The notes: generated by a model not told the origin, from the letters alone. 64,000 nt of DNA from Mycobacterium sp. IS-1496 (GCF_001499995.1 NZ_LQIU01000024.1:1-64000), one strand, 5' to 3'; positions 11,722 through 21,543 are shown, counted from the first letter of the stretch. A program made the numbers and translations.

Positions 11722-12924
11722 TTGACCCGGGCCTGGACGCCGCGGGTCGCCGGGCAGCTCACGGTGCTGGCGGCGGCCGCGTTCGTGTACGTGACCGCGG
11801 AGGTGCTGCCGATCGGCGCGCTGCCGGCGATCGCGGCCGACCTGCGCGTCAGCGAGGCGCTGGTCGGCACACTGCTCGCGGGATACGCGCTGATCGCCGC
11901 GGTCACGACGATGCCGCTGGTGCGGCTGACCGCGTCGTGGCCGCGGCGCCGCACCCTGTTGCTGACGCTGGTGTGCCTGACCGGATCGCAGGCCGTCTGC
12001 GCGCTCGCCCCGAACTTCGCGGTGCTCGCCTCCGGCCGGGTGCTGTGCGCGCTGACCCACGGCCTGATGTGGTCGGTCATCGCCCCGATCGGCGTGCGCC
12101 TGGTGCCGGCCGGCCACGCCGCCCGCGCCACCACCGCGGTCTACGCCGGCACCGGCCTGGCCCTGGTGGTGGGCAATCCGCTCACCGCGGCGATGAGCCA
12201 GCTATGGGGGTGGCGGACGGCGGTCGTCGTCGTCACCGCAGCGGCCGCGACGGTCACGATCGCGGCCTGGCGGGCGCTGCCGCCGATGCGGTCGCCGGCG
12301 AGCGCGGCCGGCCGGGAGACCCCGCGGCCCCGCAACCCCCGGTTGGTCACACTGGCGGTGCTGACGTTGCTCGGCGTGACCGGGCACTTCCTGGCGTACA
12401 CGTTCATCGTCGTCGTCATCCAGGACGTGGTGGGCGTGCCCGGCGCGCGCTCGGCGTGGTTGCTGGCGGCATTCGGGATCGCCGGCCTGATCGGGATGGC
12501 GGCGCTGGCCCGGCCGGGGGACCGGCGGCCGCACCTGGCGGTGGTCGGCTGTCTCGGGGTGATGGCGGCGGCGTTCGGTGTGCTGACCGCCCTGGCGTAC
12601 GCAGATCACACCGGGCGGCTCCTGCTGTTCGTGGGCGCGGTCGCGGTCGTGGCCTGGGGTGCGGCCTCGACGGCGGTCCCGCCGATGTTGCAGGCGGCGG
12701 TCATGCGGACGGCCCCGGACAATCCCGACGGGGCGTCCGGGGTGTACGTGGCGGCCTTCCAGGTCGGCATCGTGGCCGGCGCGCTGGGCGGCGGTGTGCT
12801 CTACCAGTGGGCGGGTGCGGGCCCGGTGCTGGCCGGTTCCACCGCCGTCACCGCGGTGGTGCTGGCCTGTGCGGTGGGCCGATCCGACCTGTTCAGGACC
12901 CCCGCGGTGGCGTGGGAGCGGTGA
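11722..12924 (+). CDS. Major facilitator superfamily exporter (Rv0191-like)
   Basis: A 400-residue integral membrane protein with about 12 hydrophobic segments and the MFS drug-export pattern of the AraJ/Cml type ([19 protein letters not shown] in TM1; [14 protein letters not shown] before TM5). It probably exports a small hydrophobic compound by proton antiport; Rv0191 has been linked to drug efflux. The start is uncertain: TTG 11722 begins 7 nt after the acetyltransferase stop, and no better ATG or GTG lies close upstream in frame. The spacing suggests cotranscription with the GNAT gene. Confidence 0.87.
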   Translation: MTRAWTPRVAGQLTVLAAAAFVYVTAEVLPIGALPAIAADLRVSEALVGTLLAGYALIAAVTTMPLVRLTASWPRRRTLLLTLVCLTGSQAVCALAPNFAVLASGRVLCALTHGLMWSVIAPIGVRLVPAGHAARATTAVYAGTGLALVVGNPLTAAMSQLWGWRTAVVVVTAAAATVTIAAWRALPPMRSPASAAGRETPRPRNPRLVTLAVLTLLGVTGHFLAYTFIVVVIQDVVGVPGARSAWLLAAFGIAGLIGMAALARPGDRRPHLAVVGCLGVMAAAFGVLTALAYADHTGRLLLFVGAVAVVAWGAASTAVPPMLQAAVMRTAPDNPDGASGVYVAAFQVGIVAGALGGGVLYQWAGAGPVLAGSTAVTAVVLACAVGRSDLFRTPAVAWER

Positions 12925-13000
12925 TCGTGAACCCCGACCGGGGGTGGCGGGCCCGGGTCCTGTGCGACACTGGACCTTGATCTGGGACTGGAGGTATCGC

Positions 13001-14008
13001 ATGCCGCAGCGGACTGTGCGGAAGCTGACCACCGCGATCTTCGCGGCCGGACTGCTGGGAGGGCTGGTGCTGAGCGCGCCGCCGGCGCTGGCACAACCGG
13101 CGCCGCCGCCGCCACCGCCGGCACCGGTCGATCCGTTGGCCCCACCGCCGCCTCCGGCCGCCCCGGCGCCACCGCCGGCGAATCCGTTCGCCTACCCGGC
13201 GCCGGCCGCGACCGACCCCTTGGCGGCCACCGCGCAGCCCCTGCCGATTCCCGAGGGCACCCCGGCCGGCCAGAACCCGACGCCCTACGTCGGCAAGCCG
13301 GTGTTCGCGCCGCCGACGTTCAACCCGGTGAACGGGTCGATCGCGGGTGCGGCCAAGCCGATCTACATCAACTTCCAGCGACCCATCGCCAACCGCGCGC
13401 TGGCCGAACAGGCGATCCACATCTCGTCGAACCCGCCGGTGCCGGGCCGCTTCTACTGGACCAGTGACACCCAGGTGCGCTGGCGTCCGCAGGACTTCTG
13501 GCCGGCGGGCACGGTGGTGAACATCGACGCGTCGGGCACCAAGTCGAGTTTCACCGTCCCCGAGCAGCTGGTGGCCACCATCGACAACAAGTCGTTGACG
13601 ATGGAGGTCCACCGCAACGGCGAACTGGTGAAGACCTTCCCCGTCTCGATGGGCAAGAAGGGTTACGACACGAAGAACGGCACCTACTACGTGCTGGAGA
13701 AGTTCGCCGACATCGTGATGGACTCCTCCACCTACGGGGTGCCGGTCGACGATCCGTCCGGTGAGGGGTACAAGCTCAAGGTGCAGGATGCGGTCCGCAT
13801 CGACAACAGCGGCGTCTTCGTGCACAGCGCGCCGTGGTCGGTGGGCTCCCAGGGCGAGAGCAACGTCAGCCACGGGTGCATCAACCTCAGCCCCGCCAAC
13901 GCTCAATGGTTCTTCGACAACTTCGGCAGCGGTGACGCCGTCGTGATCAAGAACTCGACCGGCATCTACAACCAGCCCGACGGTGCGTCGGACTGGCAGA
14001 TGTTCTGA
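13001..14008 (+). CDS. Secreted L,D-transpeptidase (Rv0192/LdtMt4-like)
   Basis: The 335-residue enzyme forms 3-3 cross-links in peptidoglycan. A signal peptide ends at ALA-QP (about 29-32), followed by a proline-rich segment (32-65), an Ig-like domain (about 105-185) and the YkuD catalytic domain (about 190-318). The active-site motif SHGCINLS gives Cys293 with His291 and His275. The proline-rich linker probably spans part of the wall. GGAGG lies 6 nt before ATG 13001; the long upstream open frame is a shadow of the MFS gene. Confidence 0.92.
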   Translation: MPQRTVRKLTTAIFAAGLLGGLVLSAPPALAQPAPPPPPPAPVDPLAPPPPPAAPAPPPANPFAYPAPAATDPLAATAQPLPIPEGTPAGQNPTPYVGKPVFAPPTFNPVNGSIAGAAKPIYINFQRPIANRALAEQAIHISSNPPVPGRFYWTSDTQVRWRPQDFWPAGTVVNIDASGTKSSFTVPEQLVATIDNKSLTMEVHRNGELVKTFPVSMGKKGYDTKNGTYYVLEKFADIVMDSSTYGVPVDDPSGEGYKLKVQDAVRIDNSGVFVHSAPWSVGSQGESNVSHGCINLSPANAQWFFDNFGSGDAVVIKNSTGIYNQPDGASDWQMF

Positions 14009-14106
14009 CCTGACGCCCGTTCGGCGCCGCCCGCGCGGCACCCCGTGTCAGGATGAGGGCGGCCGGCCGTCGCACCGGCGGCCGGCGATCTGCCGAGGGT
14101 TAGCCG

Positions 14107-15054
14107 ATGCCGGGTGCCGACAAGGCGACAGCACGCACGGTCACGGTGATCGTGCTGATCCTGCTCGCCGGGATCGCCCTGCGGGGCCGGCTGCCCGGCG
14201 CCGATTCCGCCGCTGACGAACCCGCCGACAGGGGCCCGGCACCGCTCGTCGCCGTCCTGGTGATGCTCGGTCTGTCCATGGTGGTCATCGCGATCTCGGT
14301 GATCAGCCAGGCACGCCACCCCGTCGCCCGCTCGGACGGCGCGGGCGAGCTGCCCCGCGGGAGCGGCGGTGAGGGCCGGCGGTTCACCTGGCGGATGGCG
14401 CTCGTGATGGTCGGCGCCCTGCTGCTGTGGCTGGTGGTGGTGCTGACGCTGATGCGCATCAGCGGCTGGCTGGACGTGGCCGTCGACCCACCGGACGCGC
14501 CGCCGCCGGATTCGGAGCCGGGGGCCGAAGCCGGTGCCGAGCCCCCACCACCACCACCTCCTGAGGCGCCGGGCTCCACCGCCGTGCTGGGCTACTTCGC
14601 CGTTGCGACAGCGCTTTTCGTCGTGCTGTCGGTGGTCGGGGCGATGGCGGGCCGCAGTGCGCGGCGCCGTCCCGGTGCGGCGGTGTCCACCGCGGTCGAC
14701 GACGATCCACCGGCGGTCAGCAGGACACAGTCCCTGGCGCGCGCGGCCGAACGCGGGCTGATTGAGATCGGCGACCTCAGCCGCGAACCGCGCGAGGCGA
14801 TCATCGCCTGCTACGCGGCCATGGAGCGCGAACTGGGCAAGTCACCCGGCGCCATGCCCCAGGACTCCGACACCCCGACGGAGGTGCTGGCCCGCGCCGT
14901 CGACCGGCGCCTGCTGCACGGTGAGAGCGCGGCCGAACTCGTCGAGCTGTTCGAGGAAGCCCGGTTCAGCACCCATGTGATGGGGGAGGACCACCGCGAC
15001 GCGGCGGTGCGGGTACTGCGGCTGGTGCTGCGCGAACTGCAGGACGCGGCGTGA
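14107..15054 (+). CDS. DUF4129 membrane protein of a MoxR operon
   Basis: The 315-residue protein has hydrophobic segments near residues 12-28, 45-65, 98-117 and 160-177, an acidic proline-rich loop with a run of prolines, and a cytoplasmic C-terminal DUF4129 region (DTPTEVLARAV, then LVELFEEARFS). DUF4129 proteins accompany MoxR ATPases and DUF58 proteins, often as fusions to transglutaminases. Function is unknown, probably envelope-related assembly or chaperoning. It is the first gene of a five-gene run and overlaps the next by 4 nt. Confidence 0.83.
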   Translation: MPGADKATARTVTVIVLILLAGIALRGRLPGADSAADEPADRGPAPLVAVLVMLGLSMVVIAISVISQARHPVARSDGAGELPRGSGGEGRRFTWRMALVMVGALLLWLVVVLTLMRISGWLDVAVDPPDAPPPDSEPGAEAGAEPPPPPPPEAPGSTAVLGYFAVATALFVVLSVVGAMAGRSARRRPGAAVSTAVDDDPPAVSRTQSLARAAERGLIEIGDLSREPREAIIACYAAMERELGKSPGAMPQDSDTPTEVLARAVDRRLLHGESAAELVELFEEARFSTHVMGEDHRDAAVRVLRLVLRELQDAA

Positions 15055-15536
15055 CCCGCGCCGTCGCCGCCGCGCTGGTCCTGCTGCTCGCCGTGGAGAT
15101 CTACGCCGTCGCCCGGCTCGACCGCGACGACGTGCTGACGGTCTCGGGTGTCGCGCTGGCCGGTGCGCTGCTCGCCGCGCGTTTCGCGTTGGCGGGTGAC
15201 GACAGCGGGCCGTCGACCGCCACCGACGCCGACGAGCGCGGCGCGGCACTGCGCCGGTGGGTGGACCGGACCGAGACCATGGTCGGCTGGTCGGAAGCCA
15301 GCCGCGCGGACTGGGACCGGCGGCTGCGCCCGATGCTGGCACGCCAGTTCGAGCTGGCCACCGGTCAACGAAAAGCGAAAGACGTCAGGGCTTTTCACGC
15401 GACAGGTCAGATGCTGTTCGGGGCGGAGCTGTGGCAGTGGGTGGATCCGGAGAACGTCTCCCGCACCGGCGCACACGAACCCGGTCCGGGCCGCGAGGCG
15501 CTCGACGAGATCCTGCGACGACTGGAACGGGTGTGA
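15051..15536 (+). CDS. Small membrane protein of the MoxR operon
   Basis: The 161-residue product begins with two hydrophobic segments (about 3-18 and 26-46), followed by a charged helical cytosolic part (TMVGWSEASRADWDRRL). I recognise no domain. It starts at the GTG in the GTGA overlap with the DUF4129 gene and ends 10 nt before the MoxR gene. Similar small genes occupy this slot in other actinobacterial MoxR clusters, so it is probably a partner of the system. Confidence 0.78.
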   Translation: MTRAVAAALVLLLAVEIYAVARLDRDDVLTVSGVALAGALLAARFALAGDDSGPSTATDADERGAALRRWVDRTETMVGWSEASRADWDRRLRPMLARQFELATGQRKAKDVRAFHATGQMLFGAELWQWVDPENVSRTGAHEPGPGREALDEILRRLERV

Positions 15537-15546
15537 CGGGGGAACC

Positions 15547-16512
15547 ATGAACATGCCTGCGGCGACAACCACGGCCTACTGCGAGGCGGTCCTCGACGAG
15601 ATCGGAGCGGTGGTCGTCGGCAAGCGCCGCGCCCTCGCGCTGATCCTGACCGCCGTGCTGGCCCGCGGCCACATCCTCATCGAGGATCTGCCCGGTCTGG
15701 GCAAGACGCTGATCGCCCGGTCGTTCGCCGCGGCGCTCGGTCTGCAGTTCACCCGCGTGCAGTTCACCCCGGACCTGCTGCCCGCCGACCTGCTCGGCTC
15801 CACCATCTACGACATGCACTCCGGCCGTTTCGAATTCCGGAAGGGACCGATCTTCACCAACCTGCTGCTCGCCGACGAGATCAACCGGACCCCGCCGAAG
15901 ACCCAGGCCGCCCTGCTCGAGGCCATGGCCGAACGCCAGGTCAGCATCGACGGCGTCACCCACCCGCTGCCCGCGCCGTTCCTGGTGCTGGCCACCGACA
16001 ACCCGATCGAATACGAGGGCACCTATCCGCTGCCCGAGGCGCAGTTGGACCGCTTCGCCGTCCGCCTCGAACTGCGTTACCTGTCCGGGCCCGACGAGGT
16101 GCTGATGTTGCAGCGCAGGCTCGACCGCGGTTCGGCGGAGCCGACGGTGCAGCGCGTGGTCGACGGCGCAGAGCTGCTGGCCATGCAGGAGTCGGTGGAA
16201 CAGGTGACGGTGCACGAGGACGTGCTCCAGTACGTGGTGTCGCTGGCGACGGCGTCACGTCAGCACCCCCAGGTCGCGGTCGGGGTGAGTCCGCGCGCCG
16301 AACTCGACCTCGTCCAGCTCGCCCGGGCCCGCGCGTTGCTGGCCGGGCGCGATTTCGTGATCCCCGAGGACGTCAAGTCGCTGGCCGTCCCGGTCCTGGC
16401 CCACCGGATCAGCCTGCGCCCGGAGATGTGGGTCCGGCGGGTGCAGGGCGCCGACGTGGTCGAAGAGTTGCTGCGCCGCCTGCCGGTGCCGCGCACCGGG
16501 AACAGCTCGTGA
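15547..16512 (+). CDS. MoxR-family AAA+ ATPase
   Basis: The 321-residue ATPase shows Walker A GLGKT with Lys53, Walker B LLADEINR near 105-112, the MoxR signature TPPKTQAALLEAMAE, sensor region ATDNPIEYEGTYPLPEAQLDRF and a C-terminal lid domain. MoxR proteins act as chaperones that mature or insert metal or partner proteins, working with vWA/DUF58 proteins such as the next gene product. Start ATG 15547 follows a GGGGGAACC element; the upstream open frame is a shadow. It ends in a 4-nt overlap with the DUF58 gene. Confidence 0.95.
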   Translation: MNMPAATTTAYCEAVLDEIGAVVVGKRRALALILTAVLARGHILIEDLPGLGKTLIARSFAAALGLQFTRVQFTPDLLPADLLGSTIYDMHSGRFEFRKGPIFTNLLLADEINRTPPKTQAALLEAMAERQVSIDGVTHPLPAPFLVLATDNPIEYEGTYPLPEAQLDRFAVRLELRYLSGPDEVLMLQRRLDRGSAEPTVQRVVDGAELLAMQESVEQVTVHEDVLQYVVSLATASRQHPQVAVGVSPRAELDLVQLARARALLAGRDFVIPEDVKSLAVPVLAHRISLRPEMWVRRVQGADVVEELLRRLPVPRTGNSS

Positions 16513-17738
16513 GCGACACCGTCGAATTGCGCTGGCGGGCAGCGCCTTTGACGCGGGCGCTGGCGACGTGCGCGGCGGTCGCGCTGATGGCGGCGCTGTT
16601 GACGGTGCGGTGGGAGCTGGTGGCCTTCGCCGCGCCGCTGCTCGGCGTGCTGTGCTCGATCGGCTGGCAACCGCGCGCGCCGGGAGTCCGGGTGTCCAGC
16701 AGTTCGCCGCTGCAGCGGTGTTTCGAGGGCGAACCGTCGGCGGTCGAGATCTCGGCGACCGCCGACGACGGCAGCGACGTCACGCTGACCCCGTCGACCG
16801 TCGACGGGGCGGACCTCACCACCACGGCCGACGGCACGCGGCTGACGGTGACGCTGACGGCCTCGCGGTGGGGCCGTTATCCGGTGCGGGCGCAGGTCCG
16901 CGTGGCGGCCCGCGGCGGACTGCTCGAGGGGACGGGGTCCGTCGACGCCGCGCACGTGTGCGTGTTCCCGCTCGCGCCACCGCACTCCGTCACCGTCCCG
17001 CGCACCGATCTGCTCGACCGGCTGGGCACCCACCTCACCCGTCATCTCGGCCCGGGCGTCGAGTACGCCGACATCCGCGGCTACGTGCCGGGAGACCAGC
17101 TCCGCACGGTGAACTGGCCGGTCAGCGCCCGGCGCCGGAATCTGCATGTCACACAGCGATTGACCGACCGGTCCGCCGACGTGGTCGTGCTCGCCGACAC
17201 CTATGCGCAGCCGCCGGGACCGGCCACCGCCGCGACCGAGCGGATCGCCCGCGGCGCCGTTCAGGTGGTGCAGAGCGCCCTGCGCTACGGCGACCGCGCC
17301 GGACTGGTCACCCTCGGCAGCCGCCGCACCCGCTGGCTCGCCGCCGACATCGGCCAGCGGCAGTTCTACCGCATCCTCGACGTCCTGCTGGCGGCCGGCG
17401 AATCCGACGCCACCACAGGCACTCTCGCGCCTCAGGCCGCCGTGCCGCCGGGCGCGATCGTCGTGGCGTTCTCCACGATGCTGGAGACCGAGTTCGCGCT
17501 CGCGCTGATCGACCTCCGCAAACGGGGGCACACGGTGATCGCCGTCGACGTCCTCGAGGGCAGTCCGCTCGAGGGCGAGCGGGACCCGCTGATCGACCGG
17601 ATGTGGGCGCTGCAGCGCTCGTTCATGTACCGCGACATGGGGACCATCGGCGTGGACGTCGTGTCATGGCCCACCGATGCCACCCTCGACCAGGCGATGG
17701 CGCTGACCCGCCACCGGCGCAGCGGGGCACGACGGTGA
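16509..17738 (+). CDS. DUF58 protein (vWA-like MoxR partner)
   Basis: The 409-residue protein has two N-terminal membrane segments (about 12-30 and 33-48), a beta-rich extracytoplasmic part and the DUF58 core (VEYADIRGYVPGDQLRTVNWPVSARR) near 187-212. Its C-terminal half looks like a degenerate vWA domain (VVVLADTY). It is the expected client or adaptor of the upstream MoxR ATPase. GTG 16509 overlaps the moxR stop; its own stop overlaps the next GTG. Function of the system in mycobacteria is not established. Confidence 0.88.
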   Translation: MSDTVELRWRAAPLTRALATCAAVALMAALLTVRWELVAFAAPLLGVLCSIGWQPRAPGVRVSSSSPLQRCFEGEPSAVEISATADDGSDVTLTPSTVDGADLTTTADGTRLTVTLTASRWGRYPVRAQVRVAARGGLLEGTGSVDAAHVCVFPLAPPHSVTVPRTDLLDRLGTHLTRHLGPGVEYADIRGYVPGDQLRTVNWPVSARRRNLHVTQRLTDRSADVVVLADTYAQPPGPATAATERIARGAVQVVQSALRYGDRAGLVTLGSRRTRWLAADIGQRQFYRILDVLLAAGESDATTGTLAPQAAVPPGAIVVAFSTMLETEFALALIDLRKRGHTVIAVDVLEGSPLEGERDPLIDRMWALQRSFMYRDMGTIGVDVVSWPTDATLDQAMALTRHRRSGARR

Positions 17739-18151
17739 AGGCGTTGCCGGCCTTCGTGTTCGGCGTCGTGATGGTGGTTGCGGTCGCGTACCGCGCGGAC
17801 GGCCCCGCGCTCGTGGCCGCGGGCGCGGCCTCGGTGGCGGTGGCGGCCTCGGTGCGGTGGCCGACCGCGGCGGTCGTCGCGGTCCTGCTCACGATCTCGG
17901 CCGTCGTGCTCGCGCCCAGTGCGCCGATGGCGACCGCGCTGGCGGGACTGGCCGCGACGGCTTACCTCGTGCTGCGGCACAACGACGGCCGCGCCACCCC
18001 GCCGACGATGGTCGCCGCCGTCGGCTTCGCGCTCACGGCCACCGCGGTGGTGGCGCTGCCGACCCACATCCCGTGGCTACCGCTGGCGGCGCCGATCGCC
18101 CTGCTGGCCGGCTATGTGCTGGCCCTGCGGCCGTATCACCGGAGTCGCTAG
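17735..18151 (+). CDS. Small integral membrane protein ending the MoxR operon
   Basis: The 138-residue protein is almost entirely hydrophobic, with four to five predicted membrane segments and very few charged residues apart from a loop (LRHNDGRATPP) near 89-99. No family is recognised. GTG 17735 overlaps the DUF58 stop by 4 nt, tying it to the operon, and its stop overlaps the convergent zmp1 stop by 4 nt. Confidence 0.75.
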   Translation: MKALPAFVFGVVMVVAVAYRADGPALVAAGAASVAVAASVRWPTAAVVAVLLTISAVVLAPSAPMATALAGLAATAYLVLRHNDGRATPPTMVAAVGFALTATAVVALPTHIPWLPLAAPIALLAGYVLALRPYHRSR

Positions 18152-20154
18152 TTCCAGATGCGGACGCGGCGATCGGGTTCCAGGTAGAGCGCATCGTCCT
18201 CGCCCACCTCGAACGCCTCGTAGAACGCGTCGATGTTGCGGATGACGCCGTTGCAGCGGAACTCCGGCGGCGAGTGCGGATCGGTGGCCAGCCGCCGGAT
18301 CGCTTCTGCCGAACGGTATTTCGTGCGCCACACCTGCGCCCAGCCGAAGAACACCCGCTGCACACCGGTCAGCCCGTCGATCACCTGTGCCGGCTCGCCG
18401 TTGCGCGACAACTCGTAGGCCAGCAGGGCGATCGACAGCCCGCCGAGGTCGCCGATGTTCTCGCCGACGGTGAACGCGCCGTTCACGTGATGGCCGTTCT
18501 GGCCCTCGAGCTCGCGCGGCGTGTACTGCTCGTACTGTTCGATCAGCGCCTTGGTGCGGGCGCCGAACTCGGTGCGGTCGGCGTCGGTCCACCAGTCGAC
18601 CAGGTTGCCGTCCCCGTCGTACTTGGCGCCCTGATCGTCGAAACCGTGCCCGATCTCGTGGCCGATGACCGCGCCGATCCCGCCGTAGTTGGCGGCGTCG
18701 TCGGCGTCGGCGTCGAAGAACGGCGGCTGCAGAATCGCTGCGGGGAAGACGATCTCGTTCATCCCGGGGTTGTAGTACGCGTTGACCGTCTGCGGTGTCA
18801 TGAACCACTCGTCGCGGTCCACCGGACCGCCGAGCTTGTGCACCTCACGGTCGGAGGCCAGCTGGTAGCCGCGCAGGTAGTTGCCGTAGAGGTCGTCGCG
18901 GCGGATGACCAGCTGCGAGTAGTCCTTCCAGCGGGCGGGGTAGCCGATCTTCGGGGTGAACTTGTCCAGCTTGGCGAGCGCCTTCTCGCGGGTCTCGGGT
19001 GTCATCCACTCGAGCCGGTTGATGCTGACCCGGTAGGCCTCGCGCAGGTTGGCGACCAATTCGTCCATGCGCGCCTTGGCATTCGGCGGGAAATGACGCT
19101 GCACGTAGAGCTTGCCGAGCGCCTCGCCCATCAGGTTCTCCACCACGGAGACCCCACGCTTCCAGCGGTCGCGGATCTGCTCGGTGCCCGACAGCAGGCG
19201 TCCGTAGAACGCGAAGTCCTCGGCCACCAGCTCGTCGGTCAGCAGGAAGGCGCGGGCGTGGATGAGGCGCCACCGCGCCCACTGCTTCCAGTCCTCCAGC
19301 GGTTCACTCGACCAGGCGGCCGCGAACTCGGTGAGGTAGTCGGGTTGGCGCACCACGACCTCGGCCACCGCGTCCGGCGTCGTGCCCAGCGCCGTCACCC
19401 AGCCGGCCCAGTCGAAGCCGGGCGCCTCGGCCGACAGGTCGGCGAACGTGCGCAGGTTGTAGGTCAGGTCGGCGTCGCGGCGCTTCACCACATCCCAGTG
19501 CGCGGCGGCCAGCTTGCGCTCCAACGCGACGACGCGCTCTGCGGTGTCGGTGTGCTCCCCGCCGTACACCAGCGCGAACATCGCCGCGATGTGCCGGGGA
19601 TAGGCGGCGAGGATCTCGGCGTGCTGCTCGTCGCGGAAATACGATTCGTCGGGCAACCCGATCCCGGACTGACTGAAGTGCAACAGGTAGCGGGTCGAGT
19701 TCTTGGAGTCGGTGTCGACGTACACCCCGGCGCCACCGCCGACGCCGGTGCGCTGCAGGCCACCGAGGACCGCCGCGAGCGCGTCGGGACTGTCGGCGGC
19801 GTCGACGAGCGCCAGTTCGTCGAGCAGCGGCTGGACGCCGATCCGTGCCACCGTCGCCTCGTCGAGGAAGCTGGCGTAGAGGTCGCCGATGCGCTGCTCG
19901 TCGGTGCCGTCGGGGGCGTTCGACTCCGCCGCCTCGGTGATCAGATCGCGGATCTGCTCCTCGGCGCGGTCATAGAGGGTGCGGAACGCACCGTCGGCGG
20001 CCCGGTCGGCCGGGATCTCGTACTCGGCCAACCACCGGCCGTTGACGTGGCCGAACAGGTCGTCCTGCGCGCGGGCCGCAGTGTCGAGGTAACTGAGGTC
20101 GATGCCCGATTTGATGGTCGCTGCCGCTCCGCCGCTGATGGTTCTATCCGTCAC
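18148..20154 (-). CDS. zmp1: Zinc metalloprotease Zmp1 (M13/neprilysin family)
   Basis: The 668-residue peptidase carries the M13 zinc site HEIGH (about 499-503) and the third ligand Glu in GENIGD (about 565), with the C-terminal residues FRCNGVIRN and the terminal WN typical of the family. The N-terminus (FGHVNGRWLAEYEIPADR) matches Zmp1 of M. tuberculosis, a secreted-without-signal protease that dampens host inflammasome activation. In a saprophyte its role is likely general peptide turnover. I start at GTG 20154 because homology begins about there; GTG 20160 is equally possible, and the longer open frame to 20310 runs into the divergent gene. Confidence 0.93.
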   Translation of the reverse strand: MTDRTISGGAAATIKSGIDLSYLDTAARAQDDLFGHVNGRWLAEYEIPADRAADGAFRTLYDRAEEQIRDLITEAAESNAPDGTDEQRIGDLYASFLDEATVARIGVQPLLDELALVDAADSPDALAAVLGGLQRTGVGGGAGVYVDTDSKNSTRYLLHFSQSGIGLPDESYFRDEQHAEILAAYPRHIAAMFALVYGGEHTDTAERVVALERKLAAAHWDVVKRRDADLTYNLRTFADLSAEAPGFDWAGWVTALGTTPDAVAEVVVRQPDYLTEFAAAWSSEPLEDWKQWARWRLIHARAFLLTDELVAEDFAFYGRLLSGTEQIRDRWKRGVSVVENLMGEALGKLYVQRHFPPNAKARMDELVANLREAYRVSINRLEWMTPETREKALAKLDKFTPKIGYPARWKDYSQLVIRRDDLYGNYLRGYQLASDREVHKLGGPVDRDEWFMTPQTVNAYYNPGMNEIVFPAAILQPPFFDADADDAANYGGIGAVIGHEIGHGFDDQGAKYDGDGNLVDWWTDADRTEFGARTKALIEQYEQYTPRELEGQNGHHVNGAFTVGENIGDLGGLSIALLAYELSRNGEPAQVIDGLTGVQRVFFGWAQVWRTKYRSAEAIRRLATDPHSPPEFRCNGVIRNIDAFYEAFEVGEDDALYLEPDRRVRIWN

Positions 20155-20194
20155 CCCCACATGCTGCCAGAAGCGCACCGGTACCCTCACGGCC

Positions 20195-20809
20195 ATGCCC
20201 GACGAGCCCACCGACGAGCGTGCCGACGTGGCCGAATCCGCCGATGACCGGGTGTTCACCGGATTCGGTGTCGCCTCGGCGGTCCTGGCCGCCCTCTCCG
20301 TGGCCGCCATCGTGCTGGCCGTGATGATCTGGTCGGGGCACCGTGAGGACTCCGCGGAGCGCGCCTACCAGACCCGCGTGCTGCAGACCGCCGCCGACTG
20401 GACCAGCGTGCTGGTCAACATGAACAAGGACACCGTCGACGCCAGCATGCAGCGGCTGCACGAGAACACCATCGGCGATCTGAACGCCGACTTCGATTCC
20501 GCGGTGGAGCCGTACCGCCAGCTCGTGCAGCGGCTGCAGACCCGAACGACCGGCCAGGTCGACTCGGTCTCGATCGAATCGCTGCACCACCCGGCACCCG
20601 GTCCCGACGGCGGGCCCGCGCTCGCACCCCCGCCGGATCCGCAGCTGTCCGCGTTCGCCGCCCGCACCGACACCGTCCTGGTGGTCGCGACGTCGATCAG
20701 CGAGAACGTCGGCAACAGGGAACCACAGACCGTGCGCTGGACGCTGCGCCTCGATGTCTCCGACGTCGACGGGAAACTGATGATCTCCCGGCTGGAGCCG
20801 ATCCGATGA
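20195..20809 (+). CDS. Mce-associated-type membrane protein (Rv0199-like)
   Basis: The 204-residue product has an acidic N-terminus, one membrane helix (about 28-48, SAVLAALSVAAIVLAVMIW) and an extracytoplasmic helical plus beta domain typical of Mce-associated membrane proteins (VLQTAADWTSVLVNMNKDTVDASMQRL). Rv0199 (OmamA-type) stabilises Mce1 lipid importers in M. tuberculosis; by position and layout this is its equivalent. It is divergent from zmp1 with a 40-bp gap and overlaps the next gene by 4 nt (ATGA). Confidence 0.85.
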   Translation: MPDEPTDERADVAESADDRVFTGFGVASAVLAALSVAAIVLAVMIWSGHREDSAERAYQTRVLQTAADWTSVLVNMNKDTVDASMQRLHENTIGDLNADFDSAVEPYRQLVQRLQTRTTGQVDSVSIESLHHPAPGPDGGPALAPPPDPQLSAFAARTDTVLVVATSISENVGNREPQTVRWTLRLDVSDVDGKLMISRLEPIR

Positions 20810-21495
20810 GGAACCGGTTGCGCGTCCTGGTCTTCGACATCCTGGCACCCGTCGCGGCGATCGCGGGGCTGCTCTACATCGGGCTCGCGCTCGGCTGGCC
20901 GCTGTGGTGGGTGTCGGTCTGTTCGGTGCTGTGCCTGCTGATCGTGCAGGCCGTGATCGTCAACGTCGTGCTCATGCGGCGCGACGGCGTCACCGTCGGT
21001 ACCGACGACGACGGGCCCGGGCTGCGGTTGGCGGTGATGGGTCTGGCGACGGTCGCGGTGGTGGCCGCCGTCGTGCTGGGCTACCAGCGCTGGACGGTGC
21101 CCGACCGCGCGTTCACCGCGGACAGTGCCGAGGTGGTGCGCATCGCCAGCAGCGTCTCGGAGGCGACCGCGACGTTCTCACCGCAGAGCCCGACCGCCTC
21201 CATCGACCGCGCGGCGGCGCAGATGGTGCCCGAGCGGGCCCAGGCGTTCAAGGACGAGTTCGCCGGGGTGGCCAAGGAGCTGACGAGTAAGAACGTCTCC
21301 GCCCAGGCCAGCACGGTGTCGGCGGGAGTCGAGGCGATCGGCCCGCAGGTCGCCAGCGTTGCGGTGGTGCTGCGCGGCACGCAGAGCGTCCCTGGTGAGC
21401 CCGTCGACAACGCGGTGCTCGCGCTGCGGGTCACGCTGTCGAAGTCCGACGGGCGCTGGATGGTCGACGACGTCACGCCGATCCACGCCCGGTGA
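20806..21495 (+). CDS. Conserved membrane protein (Rv0200-like)
   Basis: The 229-residue protein has three membrane segments (about 11-29, 32-54 and 68-88) and an extracytoplasmic alpha-beta domain similar in layout to the preceding Mce-associated protein (FKDEFAGVAKELTSKNV; WMVDDVTPIHA at the end). The two genes share a 4-nt overlap, so the products probably work together at the membrane. No enzymatic motif is seen. The stop lies at the left edge of a long palindrome. Confidence 0.83.
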   Translation: MRNRLRVLVFDILAPVAAIAGLLYIGLALGWPLWWVSVCSVLCLLIVQAVIVNVVLMRRDGVTVGTDDDGPGLRLAVMGLATVAVVAAVVLGYQRWTVPDRAFTADSAEVVRIASSVSEATATFSPQSPTASIDRAAAQMVPERAQAFKDEFAGVAKELTSKNVSAQASTVSAGVEAIGPQVASVAVVLRGTQSVPGEPVDNAVLALRVTLSKSDGRWMVDDVTPIHAR

Positions 21496-21542
21496 TTTCG
21501 GTGCGCTTGCGTGCGCTGAGCGGACGGGAGCGCGCCGAAATC
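21494..21542. repeat. 49-nt imperfect palindrome between convergent genes
   Basis: GATTTCGG-T-GCGC at the left pairs with GCGC-G-CCGAAATC at the right around a central GC-rich stretch. It fills the gap between the stops of the Rv0200-like gene and the minus-strand CoA-binding gene, so it can act as a bidirectional terminator. Its sequence recalls dispersed palindromes seen between mycobacterial genes. Confidence 0.6.
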
Positions 21543-21543
21543 G

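Noticed and set aside
20155..20310. N-terminal extension of zmp1
   Set aside because: It runs across the divergent gene start and adds low-complexity sequence; homology to Zmp1 begins near GTG 20154.
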